A DNA stretch of 64,000 bases, taken from contig NZ_FNRV01000001.1 of NCBI RefSeq assembly GCF_900105115.1, positions 1,364,001 through 1,428,000 on the forward strand, given 5' to 3'. The stretch comes from Pseudomonas mohnii (lineage in GTDB: Bacteria > Pseudomonadota > Gammaproteobacteria > Pseudomonadales > Pseudomonadaceae). Shown here piece by piece: positions 1-8,404 of this stretch (its first letter is position 1; every line of letters starts with the position of its first letter). The translations under genes and the position numbers were made by a program. The notes below the pieces were generated by a model. The model made no database searches. It was given only the letters and a program-made list of their open reading frames with translations, and was not told the origin of the DNA.

Positions 1-167
1 TTTTCGCCAAGGACCTTCGCCACTTTCGAACCACGCACCCGATCCACGTCCGTCAGCACGACTTGCCAGCCTTCGCTGATCAGCCAGGCGGCAATCCCCA
101 GGCCGATGCCCCGCGCGGCACCGGTAACCAGTGCAACGCGGCCATTGGAGCCGGCTGGCGTGGACAT
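1..167 (-). CDS. Short-chain dehydrogenase/reductase, N-terminal part (cut by window edge)
   Basis: Only the first 55 or so codons are in the window; the gene continues past position 1. The start is the ATG at 165-167. The N-terminus reads [15 protein letters not shown], the TGxxxGIG dinucleotide-binding loop of classical SDR oxidoreductases, followed by the beta-2 strand ending in an Asp (LTDVD) that usually favours NAD(H). It begins 6 bp after the metZ stop and is probably co-transcribed with it. The catalytic YxxxK lies outside the window, so the substrate cannot be inferred. Confidence 0.85.
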   Translation of the reverse strand, partial: MSTPAGSNGRVALVTGAARGIGLGIAAWLISEGWQVVLTDVDRVRGSKVAKVLGE

Positions 168-172
168 TTCGA

Positions 173-1384
173 TCACAAGGCAGCCAACCCGCGCGCCAGG
201 TCGGCTTGCAGGTCAGCCACGTCTTCCAGCCCCACCGCAACGCGGATCAGGCTGTCCCGAATGCCCGCAGCTTCACGCTCTTGGGGCGCCAGACGCCCGT
301 GAGAGGTGGTACTCGGGTGGGTGATGGTGGTTTTGCTGTCGCCCAGGTTGGCGGTGATCGAAATCAGGCGGGTCGCGTCGATAAAACGCCAGGCACCCTC
401 TTTGCCACCCTTGACCTCGAAACTCACCACCGCACCAAAGCCCTTCTGCTGACGCTGGGCCAACTCATGCTGCGGATGGCTCTTGAGCCCGGCGTAATGG
501 ACTTTTTCGACGCCGTCCTGCTGCTCCAGCCACTCGGCCAGTTGCTGGGCATTGGCGCAATGCGCCTTCATCCGCAGATTCAGGGTTTCCAAACCCTTGA
601 GGAAGATCCAGGCGTTGAACGGGCTGAGGGTCGGCCCGGCGGTACGCAGGAAACCGACCACTTCTTTCATCTGCTCACTGCGACCGGCCACGACACCGCC
701 CATGCAACGACCCTGGCCGTCGATGAACTTGGTTGCCGAGTGAACGACGACGTCCGCCCCCAATTTCAACGGCTGTTGCAACGCCGGGGTGCAGAAGCAG
801 TTGTCGACCACCAGCATCGCGCCTTTGGCGTGAGCGATTTTCGCCAGCTCGGCAATATCCACCAGCTCGGCCAGCGGGTTGGACGGCGACTCGACAAACA
901 GCAATTTGGTATTGGCCTTGATTGCCGCATCCCAGCCGGACAAATCCGCCAGGGGGACGTAATCGACTTCGACGCCGAAGCGCTTGAAGTATTTTTCAAA
1001 CAGACTGATGGTCGAGCCAAACACGCTGCGCGATACCAGCACGTGATCGCCAGCACTGCACAGGCTCATCACCACCGCCATGATCGCGGCCATGCCGGTC
1101 GCGGTGGCCACGGCCTGCTCGGCGCCTTCCAGCGCGGCAATGCGCTCTTCGAAAGCGCGAACGGTCGGGTTGGTGTAGCGCGAATAAACGTTGCCCGGCA
1201 CTTCCCCGGCAAAACGTGCGGCCGCGTCGGCGGCAGTGCGGAATACGTAGCTGGAAGTGAAGAACATCGGATCACCGTGTTCGCCTTCCGGCGTACGGTG
1301 CTGACCGGCACGTACGGCCAGGGTATCGAACGCTACGCCTTCGAGGTCGCTGTCCAACCGACCGGCATCCCAATCCTGACTCAT
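173..1384 (-). CDS. metZ: O-succinylhomoserine sulfhydrylase
   Basis: PLP enzyme of the Cys/Met-metabolism family. It makes homocysteine directly from O-succinylhomoserine and sulfide, the usual route to methionine in Pseudomonas. The protein has 403 residues, the normal family length. It carries the PLP-lysine motif [10 protein letters not shown] (Lys219), the N-terminal YSRYTNPT phosphate-binding segment and the VESPSNP motif. The ATG start is at 1382-1384. It lies downstream of purF, separated from it by a strong hairpin at 1439-1458, and is followed 6 bp later by an SDR gene. Cystathionine gamma-synthase is a close relative, but the gene context (next to purF) supports MetZ. Confidence 0.93.
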   Translation of the reverse strand: MSQDWDAGRLDSDLEGVAFDTLAVRAGQHRTPEGEHGDPMFFTSSYVFRTAADAAARFAGEVPGNVYSRYTNPTVRAFEERIAALEGAEQAVATATGMAAIMAVVMSLCSAGDHVLVSRSVFGSTISLFEKYFKRFGVEVDYVPLADLSGWDAAIKANTKLLFVESPSNPLAELVDIAELAKIAHAKGAMLVVDNCFCTPALQQPLKLGADVVVHSATKFIDGQGRCMGGVVAGRSEQMKEVVGFLRTAGPTLSPFNAWIFLKGLETLNLRMKAHCANAQQLAEWLEQQDGVEKVHYAGLKSHPQHELAQRQQKGFGAVVSFEVKGGKEGAWRFIDATRLISITANLGDSKTTITHPSTTSHGRLAPQEREAAGIRDSLIRVAVGLEDVADLQADLARGLAAL

Positions 1385-1438
1385 GCTGTCACTCCTTGCC
1401 CCGTTCTTGAAAAATAAGAATTCGTTGGTAGATACAAA

Positions 1439-1458
1439 ACCGGCCCCTAGGGGCCGGT
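1439..1458 (-). terminator. Rho-independent terminator after purF
   Basis: A perfect 20-nt palindrome (ACCGGCCCCT and its complement) lies 6 bp after the purF stop. On the minus strand it is followed by TTTTGTAT. It should end purF transcripts before metZ. Confidence 0.8.
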
Positions 1459-1464
1459 AATGAT

Positions 1465-2970
1465 TCAGTTGTTATACAGATCGATGATCGCACTGACCGC
1501 CTGGGTCTTGACCTTGGAGGCATCGTTACGTGCCTGCTCGATCTTGTTCAGGTAGGCCTCGTCGACGTCGCCGGTCACGTACTGGCCGTCGAAGACTGCA
1601 CAATCGAACTTCTCGATCTTGATCTTGCCGCCGCCGACCGCTTCGATCAAATCAGGCAGGTCCTGATAGATCAGCCAATCGGCACCGATCAGATCAGCCA
1701 CGTCCTGGGTCGAACGGTTGTGGGCGATCAGTTCGTGGGCGCTCGGCATATCGATGCCGTAGACGTTCGGGAAACGCACGGCCGGCGCTGCGGAGCAGAA
1801 GTAGACATTCTTGGCACCCGCTTCACGCGCCATCTGGATGATCTGCTTGCAAGTGGTGCCGCGCACGATGGAGTCATCCACCAGCATCACGTTCTTGCCG
1901 CGGAATTCCAGCTCGATGGCGTTGAGTTTCTGCCGTACGGATTTTTTCCGCGCGGCCTGGCCCGGCATGATGAAGGTGCGGCCGATATAACGGTTCTTCA
2001 CGAAGCCTTCGCGGAACTTCACGCCCAGGTGGTTCGCCAGCTCCAGAGCAGCCGTGCGACTGGTGTCCGGGATCGGGATGACCACGTCGATGTCGTGCTC
2101 GGGACGCTCACGAAGAATCTTCTCGGCAAGCTTCTCGCCCATGCGCAGACGGGCCTTGTAGACCGACACGCCGTCGATGATCGAGTCCGGACGCGCCAGG
2201 TAGACGTGTTCGAAGATGCACGGGGTCAGGGACGGGTTGGTCGCGCACTGACGGGTGTGCAGCTTGCCGTCTTCAGTGATGTAGACCGCTTCGCCCGGTG
2301 CCAGGTCGCGAATCAGGGTGAAACCGAGTACGTCCAGGGAAACGCTTTCGGAGGCGATCATGTATTCGACGCCTTCGTCAGTGTGACGCTGGCCGAACAC
2401 GATCGGACGGATGCCGTGCGGGTCGCGGAAACCGACGATGCCATAGCCGGTCACCATCGCCACGACGGCGTAACCACCGACGCAACGGTTGTGCACGTCA
2501 GTCACGGCGGCGAATACGTCTTCTTCGGTTGGCTGCAACTTGCCGCGCTGGGCCAGTTCGTGCGCGAACACGTTGAGCAGCACTTCCGAATCGGAACTGG
2601 TGTTGACGTGGCGAAGGTCAGATTCGTAAATCTCCTTGGCCAGTTGTTCAACGTTGGTCAGGTTGCCGTTGTGCGCCAAGGTGATGCCATAAGGCGAGTT
2701 GACGTAAAACGGCTGAGCTTCGGCCGAGGTCGAGCTGCCCGCAGTCGGGTAGCGCACATGGCCAATGCCCATGTGACCGACCAGACGCTGCATGTGACGC
2801 TGATGAAACACGTCACGCACCAGACCGTTGTCCTTGCGCAGGAATAACCGGCCTTCATGGCTGGTCACGATACCGGCAGCGTCCTGGCCGCGGTGCTGGA
2901 GGACGGTTAGCGCGTCATACAGCGCCTGATTGACGTTCGACTTACCGACGATACCGACGATGCCACACAT
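1465..2970 (-). CDS. purF: Amidophosphoribosyltransferase
   Basis: First committed step of purine synthesis: PRPP plus glutamine gives phosphoribosylamine. The 501-residue protein starts MCGIVGIVG. Cys2 becomes the N-terminal nucleophile of the glutaminase (class II GATase) domain after Met removal, so the ATG at 2968-2970 is preferred to the in-frame codon 9 bp upstream. The PRPP-binding motif [13 protein letters not shown] lies near residue 365 in the C-terminal phosphoribosyltransferase domain. It follows cvpA by 41 bp in the conserved cvpA-purF pair. The YIGRTFI segment is typical of the enterobacterial-type enzyme. Confidence 0.97.
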   Translation of the reverse strand: MCGIVGIVGKSNVNQALYDALTVLQHRGQDAAGIVTSHEGRLFLRKDNGLVRDVFHQRHMQRLVGHMGIGHVRYPTAGSSTSAEAQPFYVNSPYGITLAHNGNLTNVEQLAKEIYESDLRHVNTSSDSEVLLNVFAHELAQRGKLQPTEEDVFAAVTDVHNRCVGGYAVVAMVTGYGIVGFRDPHGIRPIVFGQRHTDEGVEYMIASESVSLDVLGFTLIRDLAPGEAVYITEDGKLHTRQCATNPSLTPCIFEHVYLARPDSIIDGVSVYKARLRMGEKLAEKILRERPEHDIDVVIPIPDTSRTAALELANHLGVKFREGFVKNRYIGRTFIMPGQAARKKSVRQKLNAIELEFRGKNVMLVDDSIVRGTTCKQIIQMAREAGAKNVYFCSAAPAVRFPNVYGIDMPSAHELIAHNRSTQDVADLIGADWLIYQDLPDLIEAVGGGKIKIEKFDCAVFDGQYVTGDVDEAYLNKIEQARNDASKVKTQAVSAIIDLYNN

Positions 2971-3011
2971 GCGACGCAACCCCTACTTAATGGATCTGAA
3001 CTGAACACAAC

Positions 3012-3572
3012 TCACTGAGGCGTTTTCGCCGTCGGCAAGAGATGCTCCTTGAACGGTATTTCAGCGGGTACGCTGATACCGCTGGCAAGCCACTGACTGC
3101 TCCACCCGAGAATCAGGTTTTTGGACCAGTCTGCGACCAATAAAAACTTTGGCACGAGTTGGGACTCTTTCCACCACCCGTCCTGCTGTACCGGCCCCAG
3201 GCTCAACAGCCCGACCGCCACGACCACCAGCAACACGCCACGCGCGGCACCGAAGGCCATGCCGAGGAATCGATCGGTCCCGGAAAGCCCGGTGACGCGT
3301 ACCAACTCGCCGATAAGATAATTGATCATTGCGCCTACGATTAACGTGGCGACAAACATGATGGCACAGCCCGTGATCACACGGGCCGACGGCGTTTCGA
3401 TGTATCCGGCGAGGTACTCGGACAATGCGCCACCGAACATCCAGGCAACGACTCCTGCGATGATCCAGGTCACCAGCGACAGCGCTTCTTTGACGAAGCC
3501 GCGGCTCAGACTGATCAATGCGGAGATGGCGATGATTGCAACGATCGCCCAGTCAACCCAGGTAAATGGCAC
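3012..3572 (-). CDS. cvpA: CvpA family inner-membrane protein
   Basis: This 186-residue membrane protein has a GTG start (3570-3572) followed by PFTWVDWAIVAIIAISALISL. Four hydrophobic segments are visible in the first 130 residues, as in the CvpA (colicin V production) family. Family members are linked to envelope integrity and biofilm; the molecular role is not settled. It is directly upstream of purF, the arrangement seen across gammaproteobacteria, and probably shares its promoter. Confidence 0.93.
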   Translation of the reverse strand: MPFTWVDWAIVAIIAISALISLSRGFVKEALSLVTWIIAGVVAWMFGGALSEYLAGYIETPSARVITGCAIMFVATLIVGAMINYLIGELVRVTGLSGTDRFLGMAFGAARGVLLVVVAVGLLSLGPVQQDGWWKESQLVPKFLLVADWSKNLILGWSSQWLASGISVPAEIPFKEHLLPTAKTPQ

Positions 3573-3670
3573 AGTGCAGCCTACAGACGGATAAGGCGGC
3601 GCATTTTAGCAGAGCCCATGCTTATCGGTAAGCTGCGATTGTCAGTGCATTTCAAATCGAGGCGATAGAT

Positions 3671-4330
3671 TTAGCCGCGCTCAGGCTGAAAACGCACCAC
3701 AAAACCCTTGAGATTTTGCTGGCGGTTCAACAAATCGCGCAGGCGATCGGCCTCGGCACGCTCGATCAGCGGACCGACAAACACCCGATTTTTGCCATCG
3801 GTGGAACGGATATAGGCGTTGTAGCCTTGGCTGCGCAGGGTTTTCTGCAGCTTTTCCGCACTTTCGCGATTAGCCAGGCTGGCCAGTTGCACCGACCAGC
3901 TGATCGACAGGCCATTGGCGTCGACACGGCTTTGCGTGGTGTCCGGCTTGCCCGGAGCGGCCGTGATTGGCTGGGCAGGTGCGGTCGCAGGCTTGGCGGC
4001 CAGCGCCGGAGCAGGAGCGACCGGTTTTACGGCCGGAACCGGCAAGGCTGGTACTTTCGGCGCGACAGGTGGCGTCGGCTTGGCTTCCTGGGCAATCTCA
4101 TCGTCGCTGGGCACCGGCTCCTGCGGCAAAACCTGGGGCTCAGGCACGACCACCGGTTCAACCTGCACTTGTGCCATCGCCGGCGCTTGCGGCGCAGTCG
4201 GTGCCTCGACAGTCACCTGGCGCTGCTCATCCTGACGGGAAAACAGCATCGGAAGGAAAATCACGGCCAGCGCGACCAGAACCAGGGCGCCGACCATGCG
4301 CTGTTTGTAAGCCTTATCCAGCAATGCCAT
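3671..4330 (-). CDS. SPOR-domain cell-division protein (DedD-like)
   Basis: The 219-residue protein has a short cytoplasmic N-terminus ([11 protein letters not shown]), one transmembrane helix (about residues 12-30), a long Pro/Ala/Val-rich periplasmic linker and a C-terminal SPOR domain (about residues 140-215, WSVQLASLANRESAEKL onward). SPOR domains bind denuded septal peptidoglycan. The ATG start at 4328-4330 lies inside the end of folC (17-bp overlap), so the genes are translationally close. The folC-SPOR-cvpA-purF order matches the dedD context of other gammaproteobacteria. Longer in-frame starts would run deep into folC and are rejected. Confidence 0.88.
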   Translation of the reverse strand: MALLDKAYKQRMVGALVLVALAVIFLPMLFSRQDEQRQVTVEAPTAPQAPAMAQVQVEPVVVPEPQVLPQEPVPSDDEIAQEAKPTPPVAPKVPALPVPAVKPVAPAPALAAKPATAPAQPITAAPGKPDTTQSRVDANGLSISWSVQLASLANRESAEKLQKTLRSQGYNAYIRSTDGKNRVFVGPLIERAEADRLRDLLNRQQNLKGFVVRFQPERG

Positions 4331-5621
4331 TTGCCGCTTCCTCCGTGGAGCGCCGAGCCAACCACTCAAGGGCCTCGGCGACACAATAAAATGATCCGAA
4401 CAACAGAATTTCATCGTCGCTCGTCGCCAGCGCACACTGCCCTTCCAGGGCGGCGGCCACGCTGTCATAGGACGTTACCGAAGCGCCGCGCTTATGCAGC
4501 GCTTCGCGCAAATCGGCCACTGGCCGCGCCCGAGGCGAATCCAGTGGCGCGACAGCCCAGTGCTCGACACTAGCACTCAACTCAGCAATGACGCCATCCA
4601 GATCCTTGTCCGCCAGCAACCCGAACACCGCCAGACGCTTGCCAGCCAGTGGCCGACTGGCCAGACGCCGGGCCAAATACTCCGCTGCATGGGGGTTATG
4701 CCCCACATCCAGCAACAGGTTAAGACGTTTGCCCTGCCAATCGAACGACCGACGATCGAGACGACCGACCACCCGCGTCGCCTGCAGCGCCTGAATAATC
4801 TGCGCATCCACCCACGGCAGCCCGAGCAACAGATAAGCCTGTAACGCCAGCGCGGCGTTTTCCATCGGCAGATCAAGCAACGGCAGATCATGCAGCTCGA
4901 CCACGCGCCCCTGAGCGTCCAGACCTCGCCATTGCCAGTCGTGATCGGTGATACCGAGATCGAAATCGCGCCCGCGCAGGAAAAACGGGCATTTAAGCTC
5001 TCGTGCTTTATCCAGCAGGGGCTGCGGAGGATTCAGGTCGCCACAGAGCGCGGGCGCGCCCTGGCGGAAGATACCGGCCTTCTCGAAGGCCACGGACTCA
5101 CGGGTATCACCGAGGTAATCCGCGTGATCGACCCCGATACTGGTGACCAGTGCCATGTCGGCGTCCACCACATTGACCGTGTCCAGACGTCCGCCCAGCC
5201 CCACCTCCAGCACCACGGCATCGAGCCCGGAACGCTGGAACAGCCAAAACGCCGCCAGGGTGCCCATCTCGAAATAGGTCAGGGACGTGTCGCCGCGCCC
5301 CGCCTCGACCGCCGCGAAGGCTTCGCACAGCTCGGCGTCAGTGGCTTCAACGCCATTGACCTGCACCCGCTCGTTGTAACGAAGCAGGTGCGGAGAGTTG
5401 TAGACACCGACTTTCAGGCCCTGGGCCCGCAGCAACGAGGCCACGAACGCACAGGTAGAACCCTTGCCGTTGGTGCCGGTGACCGTGATCACCCGAGGCG
5501 CCGGCTTACCCAGCCCCATGCGGGACGCTACCTGTTGCGAGCGCTCAAGGCCCATGTCGATGGCCGAGGGATGCAACTGCTCGAGGTAGGCGAGCCACTC
5601 GCCAAGGGTACGTTGGGTCAT
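4314..5621 (-). CDS. folC: Dihydrofolate synthase / folylpolyglutamate synthase
   Basis: Mur-ligase-type enzyme that adds glutamate to dihydropteroate and to folates. It has 435 residues, with the P-loop GTNGKGST at 49-56, the [13 protein letters not shown] motif in the middle domain and the C-terminal glutamate-ligase domain ([16 protein letters not shown]). Its ATG overlaps the accD stop codon by 4 bp (ATGA), so it is likely translationally coupled to accD. Its 3' end overlaps the SPOR gene. Confidence 0.96.
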   Translation of the reverse strand: MTQRTLGEWLAYLEQLHPSAIDMGLERSQQVASRMGLGKPAPRVITVTGTNGKGSTCAFVASLLRAQGLKVGVYNSPHLLRYNERVQVNGVEATDAELCEAFAAVEAGRGDTSLTYFEMGTLAAFWLFQRSGLDAVVLEVGLGGRLDTVNVVDADMALVTSIGVDHADYLGDTRESVAFEKAGIFRQGAPALCGDLNPPQPLLDKARELKCPFFLRGRDFDLGITDHDWQWRGLDAQGRVVELHDLPLLDLPMENAALALQAYLLLGLPWVDAQIIQALQATRVVGRLDRRSFDWQGKRLNLLLDVGHNPHAAEYLARRLASRPLAGKRLAVFGLLADKDLDGVIAELSASVEHWAVAPLDSPRARPVADLREALHKRGASVTSYDSVAAALEGQCALATSDDEILLFGSFYCVAEALEWLARRSTEEAANGIAG

Positions 5622-6538
5622 ACGTTGGCTGGCACCGGTGGAACCACGATCGGCTCGATGGGGGTCGCGACGAACTTAGGCGTCGGCAGGCCCATCATCT
5701 GTGCCAACAGGTTGCCCAGGCGCGGACGCAGCTCCTGACGATGAATGATCATATCGATGGCACCGTGCTCCAGCAGGAACTCGCTGCGCTGGAAGCCTTC
5801 CGGCAGTTTTTCGCGCACGGTCTGCTCGATCACGCGTGGGCCGGCAAAGCCGATCAGCGCTTTCGGCTCACCGACGATGACGTCGCCGAGCATCGCCAGA
5901 CTGGCCGAAACACCGCCGTAGACCGGGTCGGTCAGCACGGAGATGAACGGAATGCCTTCTTCACGTAGACGCGCCAGCACCGCGGAGGTCTTGGCCATTT
6001 GCATCAAGGAGATCAGCGCTTCCTGCATCCGCGCACCACCGGAGGCGGAGAAGCAGATCATCGGGCAGCGGTTTTCCAGCGCGTAGTTGGCGGCGCGAAC
6101 AAAGCGCTCGCCGACGATGGCGCCCATCGACCCACCCATGAAGGAGAATTCGAACGCCGAAACCACCACGGGCATACCCAGCAAGGTGCCGCTCATGGAG
6201 ATCAGCGCATCTTTTTCGCCAGTCTGCTTTTGCGCAGCAGTCAGGCGATCCTTGTACTTCTTGCCATCACGGAACTTCAGACGGTCAACCGGTTCCAGGT
6301 CCGCCCCCAGCTCGGCACGGCCTTCGGCGTCGAGGAAAATGTCGATACGGGCGCGTGCGCCGATACGCATGTGGTGATTGCACTTGGGGCAAACGTCCAG
6401 GGTCTTTTCCAGCTCCGGACGATACAACACAGCCTCGCAAGACGGGCACTTGTGCCAAAGACCTTCAGGCACCGAGCTCTTCTTGACCTCGGAACGCATG
6501 ATCGAAGGGATCAGTTTGTCTACTAACCAGTTGCTCAT
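5618..6538 (-). CDS. accD: Acetyl-CoA carboxylase carboxyltransferase subunit beta
   Basis: Transfers the carboxyl group from biotin to acetyl-CoA to make malonyl-CoA, in complex with AccA. The 306-residue protein has the N-terminal four-cysteine zinc finger (Cys31, Cys34, Cys50, Cys53) that is diagnostic of AccD, then a crotonase-fold carboxyltransferase domain with [10 protein letters not shown] and [10 protein letters not shown]. It is the first gene of the accD-folC-SPOR run. The 190-bp gap upstream to trpF probably carries its promoter. Confidence 0.97.
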   Translation of the reverse strand: MSNWLVDKLIPSIMRSEVKKSSVPEGLWHKCPSCEAVLYRPELEKTLDVCPKCNHHMRIGARARIDIFLDAEGRAELGADLEPVDRLKFRDGKKYKDRLTAAQKQTGEKDALISMSGTLLGMPVVVSAFEFSFMGGSMGAIVGERFVRAANYALENRCPMICFSASGGARMQEALISLMQMAKTSAVLARLREEGIPFISVLTDPVYGGVSASLAMLGDVIVGEPKALIGFAGPRVIEQTVREKLPEGFQRSEFLLEHGAIDMIIHRQELRPRLGNLLAQMMGLPTPKFVATPIEPIVVPPVPANV

Positions 6539-6729
6539 GCTTTCTTTCTCCAGTACCGGCGGCCCGAACGCTCTGGTTCGCAGCCCCGTGTATGCCCTTG
6601 AGCTAAATTCATGTGTGCGGCGATGATCAGTCGATGGCCGGGTCAGCGAGACGTGACCTGCGTACCACCCAACAACCCTCAGCCTTTTTGTACAGAGCAG
6701 TGGACGGCGGCAGTCTGCCAGCCGTCACA

Positions 6730-7344
6730 TCAACGTAGCGCGTTGATGAATGCCCGAATCTTCGCATGATCCTTGATGCCCTTGCTCTCCTCTACCCCAC
6801 CGCTGACATCCACCGCATACGGGTGAACCCGGTCAACTGCCTCGGCGACGTTATCCGGGGTCAGGCCTCCCGCCAGAATAATGGGCTTGCTCAAACCTTG
6901 CGGTATCAGTGACCAGTCGAACGCTTCGCCGGTTCCACCGGGAACACCTTCGACATAGGCATCGAGCAAGATGCCGCTGGCACTCGGATAGGCGTCGCAG
7001 GCTGCCGCAATGTCATCACCGGCCTTGACCCGCAGCGCCTTGATGTACGGGCGATGCCAGCTTTCACATTCTGCCGCGCCTTCGTCACCATGGAACTGCA
7101 ACAGATCCAGCGGTACCGCCTCGAGGATTTCTGCCAACTCTTCGCGACCGGCGTTGACGAACAGGCCCACGGTGGTGACGAATGGCGGCAACGCCTTGAT
7201 GATCGCGCGCGCCTGCTGGCAGGTCACCCCCCGCGGACTCTTGGCGTAAAACACAAACCCGATGGCATCGGCCCCGGCCTCAACCGCCGCCAACGCATCT
7301 TCTATGCGGGTAATCCCACAAATCTTGCTGCGAACGGCTGACAT
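6730..7344 (-). CDS. trpF: Phosphoribosylanthranilate isomerase
   Basis: Third step of tryptophan synthesis (Amadori rearrangement of PRA to CdRP). The 204-residue TIM barrel starts [13 protein letters not shown]. Cys9 is the catalytic base and the Asp in [10 protein letters not shown] is the catalytic acid. The ATG at 7342-7344 is chosen because homology starts there; an upstream in-frame codon at 7392 lacks support. It lies 63 bp after truA. It is a stand-alone trpF, not fused to trpC, as is usual in pseudomonads. Confidence 0.95.
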   Translation of the reverse strand: MSAVRSKICGITRIEDALAAVEAGADAIGFVFYAKSPRGVTCQQARAIIKALPPFVTTVGLFVNAGREELAEILEAVPLDLLQFHGDEGAAECESWHRPYIKALRVKAGDDIAAACDAYPSASGILLDAYVEGVPGGTGEAFDWSLIPQGLSKPIILAGGLTPDNVAEAVDRVHPYAVDVSGGVEESKGIKDHAKIRAFINALR

Positions 7345-7407
7345 GTCGATAAAACCCCACGGCAAATCCGAGAAAGTCCCGGATGGTAACAAAAGCGTTC
7401 GAGGGCG

Positions 7408-8262
7408 TCAGCCGTCAAGTTCGGTGAAACCGGTCAGGAAATGCGGGCCGATGTAACGCTCGGGCAATTCGAACTCGTCGCGGTACTCGACCTGCACCAG
7501 ATACAGACCAAACGGGTGAGCCGTCACCCCGCCTGAGCGGCGGATTCGGCTCTCCAGCACTTCCTTCATCCACTCGACCGGGCGTTCGCCGGCCCCAATG
7601 GTCATCAGCACACCAGCAATGTTGCGCACCATGTGATGCAGGAAAGCGTTGGCGCGGATATCCAATACGATCATTTTGCCATGACGGGTGACGCGCAGAT
7701 GATGCAGCTCCTTGATCGGCGACTTGGCCTGGCACTGACCAGCGCGAAAGGCACTGAAGTCATGGATACCCACCAGGTACTGCGCCGCCTCGGCCATGCG
7801 TTCGACGTCCAGCGGACGGTGGTTCCAGGTGATTTCTTCGTTCAGGTGCGCCGGGCGGATCTGATCGTTGTAGATCACGTAGCGATAGCGCCGGGCAATG
7901 GCCTTGAACCGCGCATGGAAATGCGCCGGCATGACTTTGGCCCAACTAACACTGACGTCGTGCGGCAAGTTGATATTGGCGCCCATGACCCAGGCCTTCA
8001 TCGAGCGCTCGACCGGCGTATCGAAATGCACCACCTGTCCGCAGGCATGCACACCGGCATCGGTGCGCCCTGCGCACAGCAGCGACACAGGCGAGTCGGC
8101 GACTTTCGACAAGGCGTTTTCGAGGGTTTCCTGCACCGTGAGCACGCCGGAGGCCTGGCGCTGCCAGCCGCGATAGCGCGAGCCTTTGTATTCAACGCCC
8201 AACGCGATCCGGAAAAAGCCGTCGGCCGCCATTTCGGCGGCCGGGTTATCTATATTTGCCAA
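7408..8262 (-). CDS. truA: tRNA pseudouridine(38-40) synthase
   Basis: Makes pseudouridine at positions 38-40 of the tRNA anticodon stem. The catalytic Asp is in the CAGRTDAGVHA motif (Asp68 counted from the first possible start), and the RYRYVIYN segment is typical of TruA. The start is uncertain. The longest form uses TTG at 8260-8262 (284 residues). An ATG at 8230-8232 gives 274 residues starting MAADGFFRIALGVEYKG. Neither has a clear Shine-Dalgarno. The gene sits between fimV and trpF, its usual place in Pseudomonas. Confidence 0.93.
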   Translation of the reverse strand: MANIDNPAAEMAADGFFRIALGVEYKGSRYRGWQRQASGVLTVQETLENALSKVADSPVSLLCAGRTDAGVHACGQVVHFDTPVERSMKAWVMGANINLPHDVSVSWAKVMPAHFHARFKAIARRYRYVIYNDQIRPAHLNEEITWNHRPLDVERMAEAAQYLVGIHDFSAFRAGQCQAKSPIKELHHLRVTRHGKMIVLDIRANAFLHHMVRNIAGVLMTIGAGERPVEWMKEVLESRIRRSGGVTAHPFGLYLVQVEYRDEFELPERYIGPHFLTGFTELDG

Positions 8263-8349
8263 GGAGTGACAGCCTGCTGATGTACGCGAAGGCGGGCATT
8301 ATAAAGCCGTGGGACGTGGATACCAGTACAACAGCATCGCCCCGCGATA

Positions 8350-8380
8350 AAACAAAAACGGCAGCCTCACCGGGCTGCCG
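8350..8380 (-). terminator. Rho-independent terminator after fimV
   Basis: The 8-bp stem CGGCAGCC/GGCTGCCG (8359-8380, loop 6 nt) is followed on the minus strand by TTTTTGTTT. It lies just past the fimV stop, before truA. Confidence 0.85.
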
Positions 8381-8404
8381 CATTGTTTACCAAGAGCCGA
8401 TCAC

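Noticed and set aside
131..1417. 428-codon plus-strand open frame opposite metZ
   Set aside because: It mirrors a metZ with clear PLP motifs; long antisense frames are common in GC-rich Pseudomonas genes. No motif or ribosome site supports it.
1720..2847. 375-codon plus-strand frame opposite purF
   Set aside because: It lies wholly inside purF, with Arg/His-rich composition typical of an antisense shadow.
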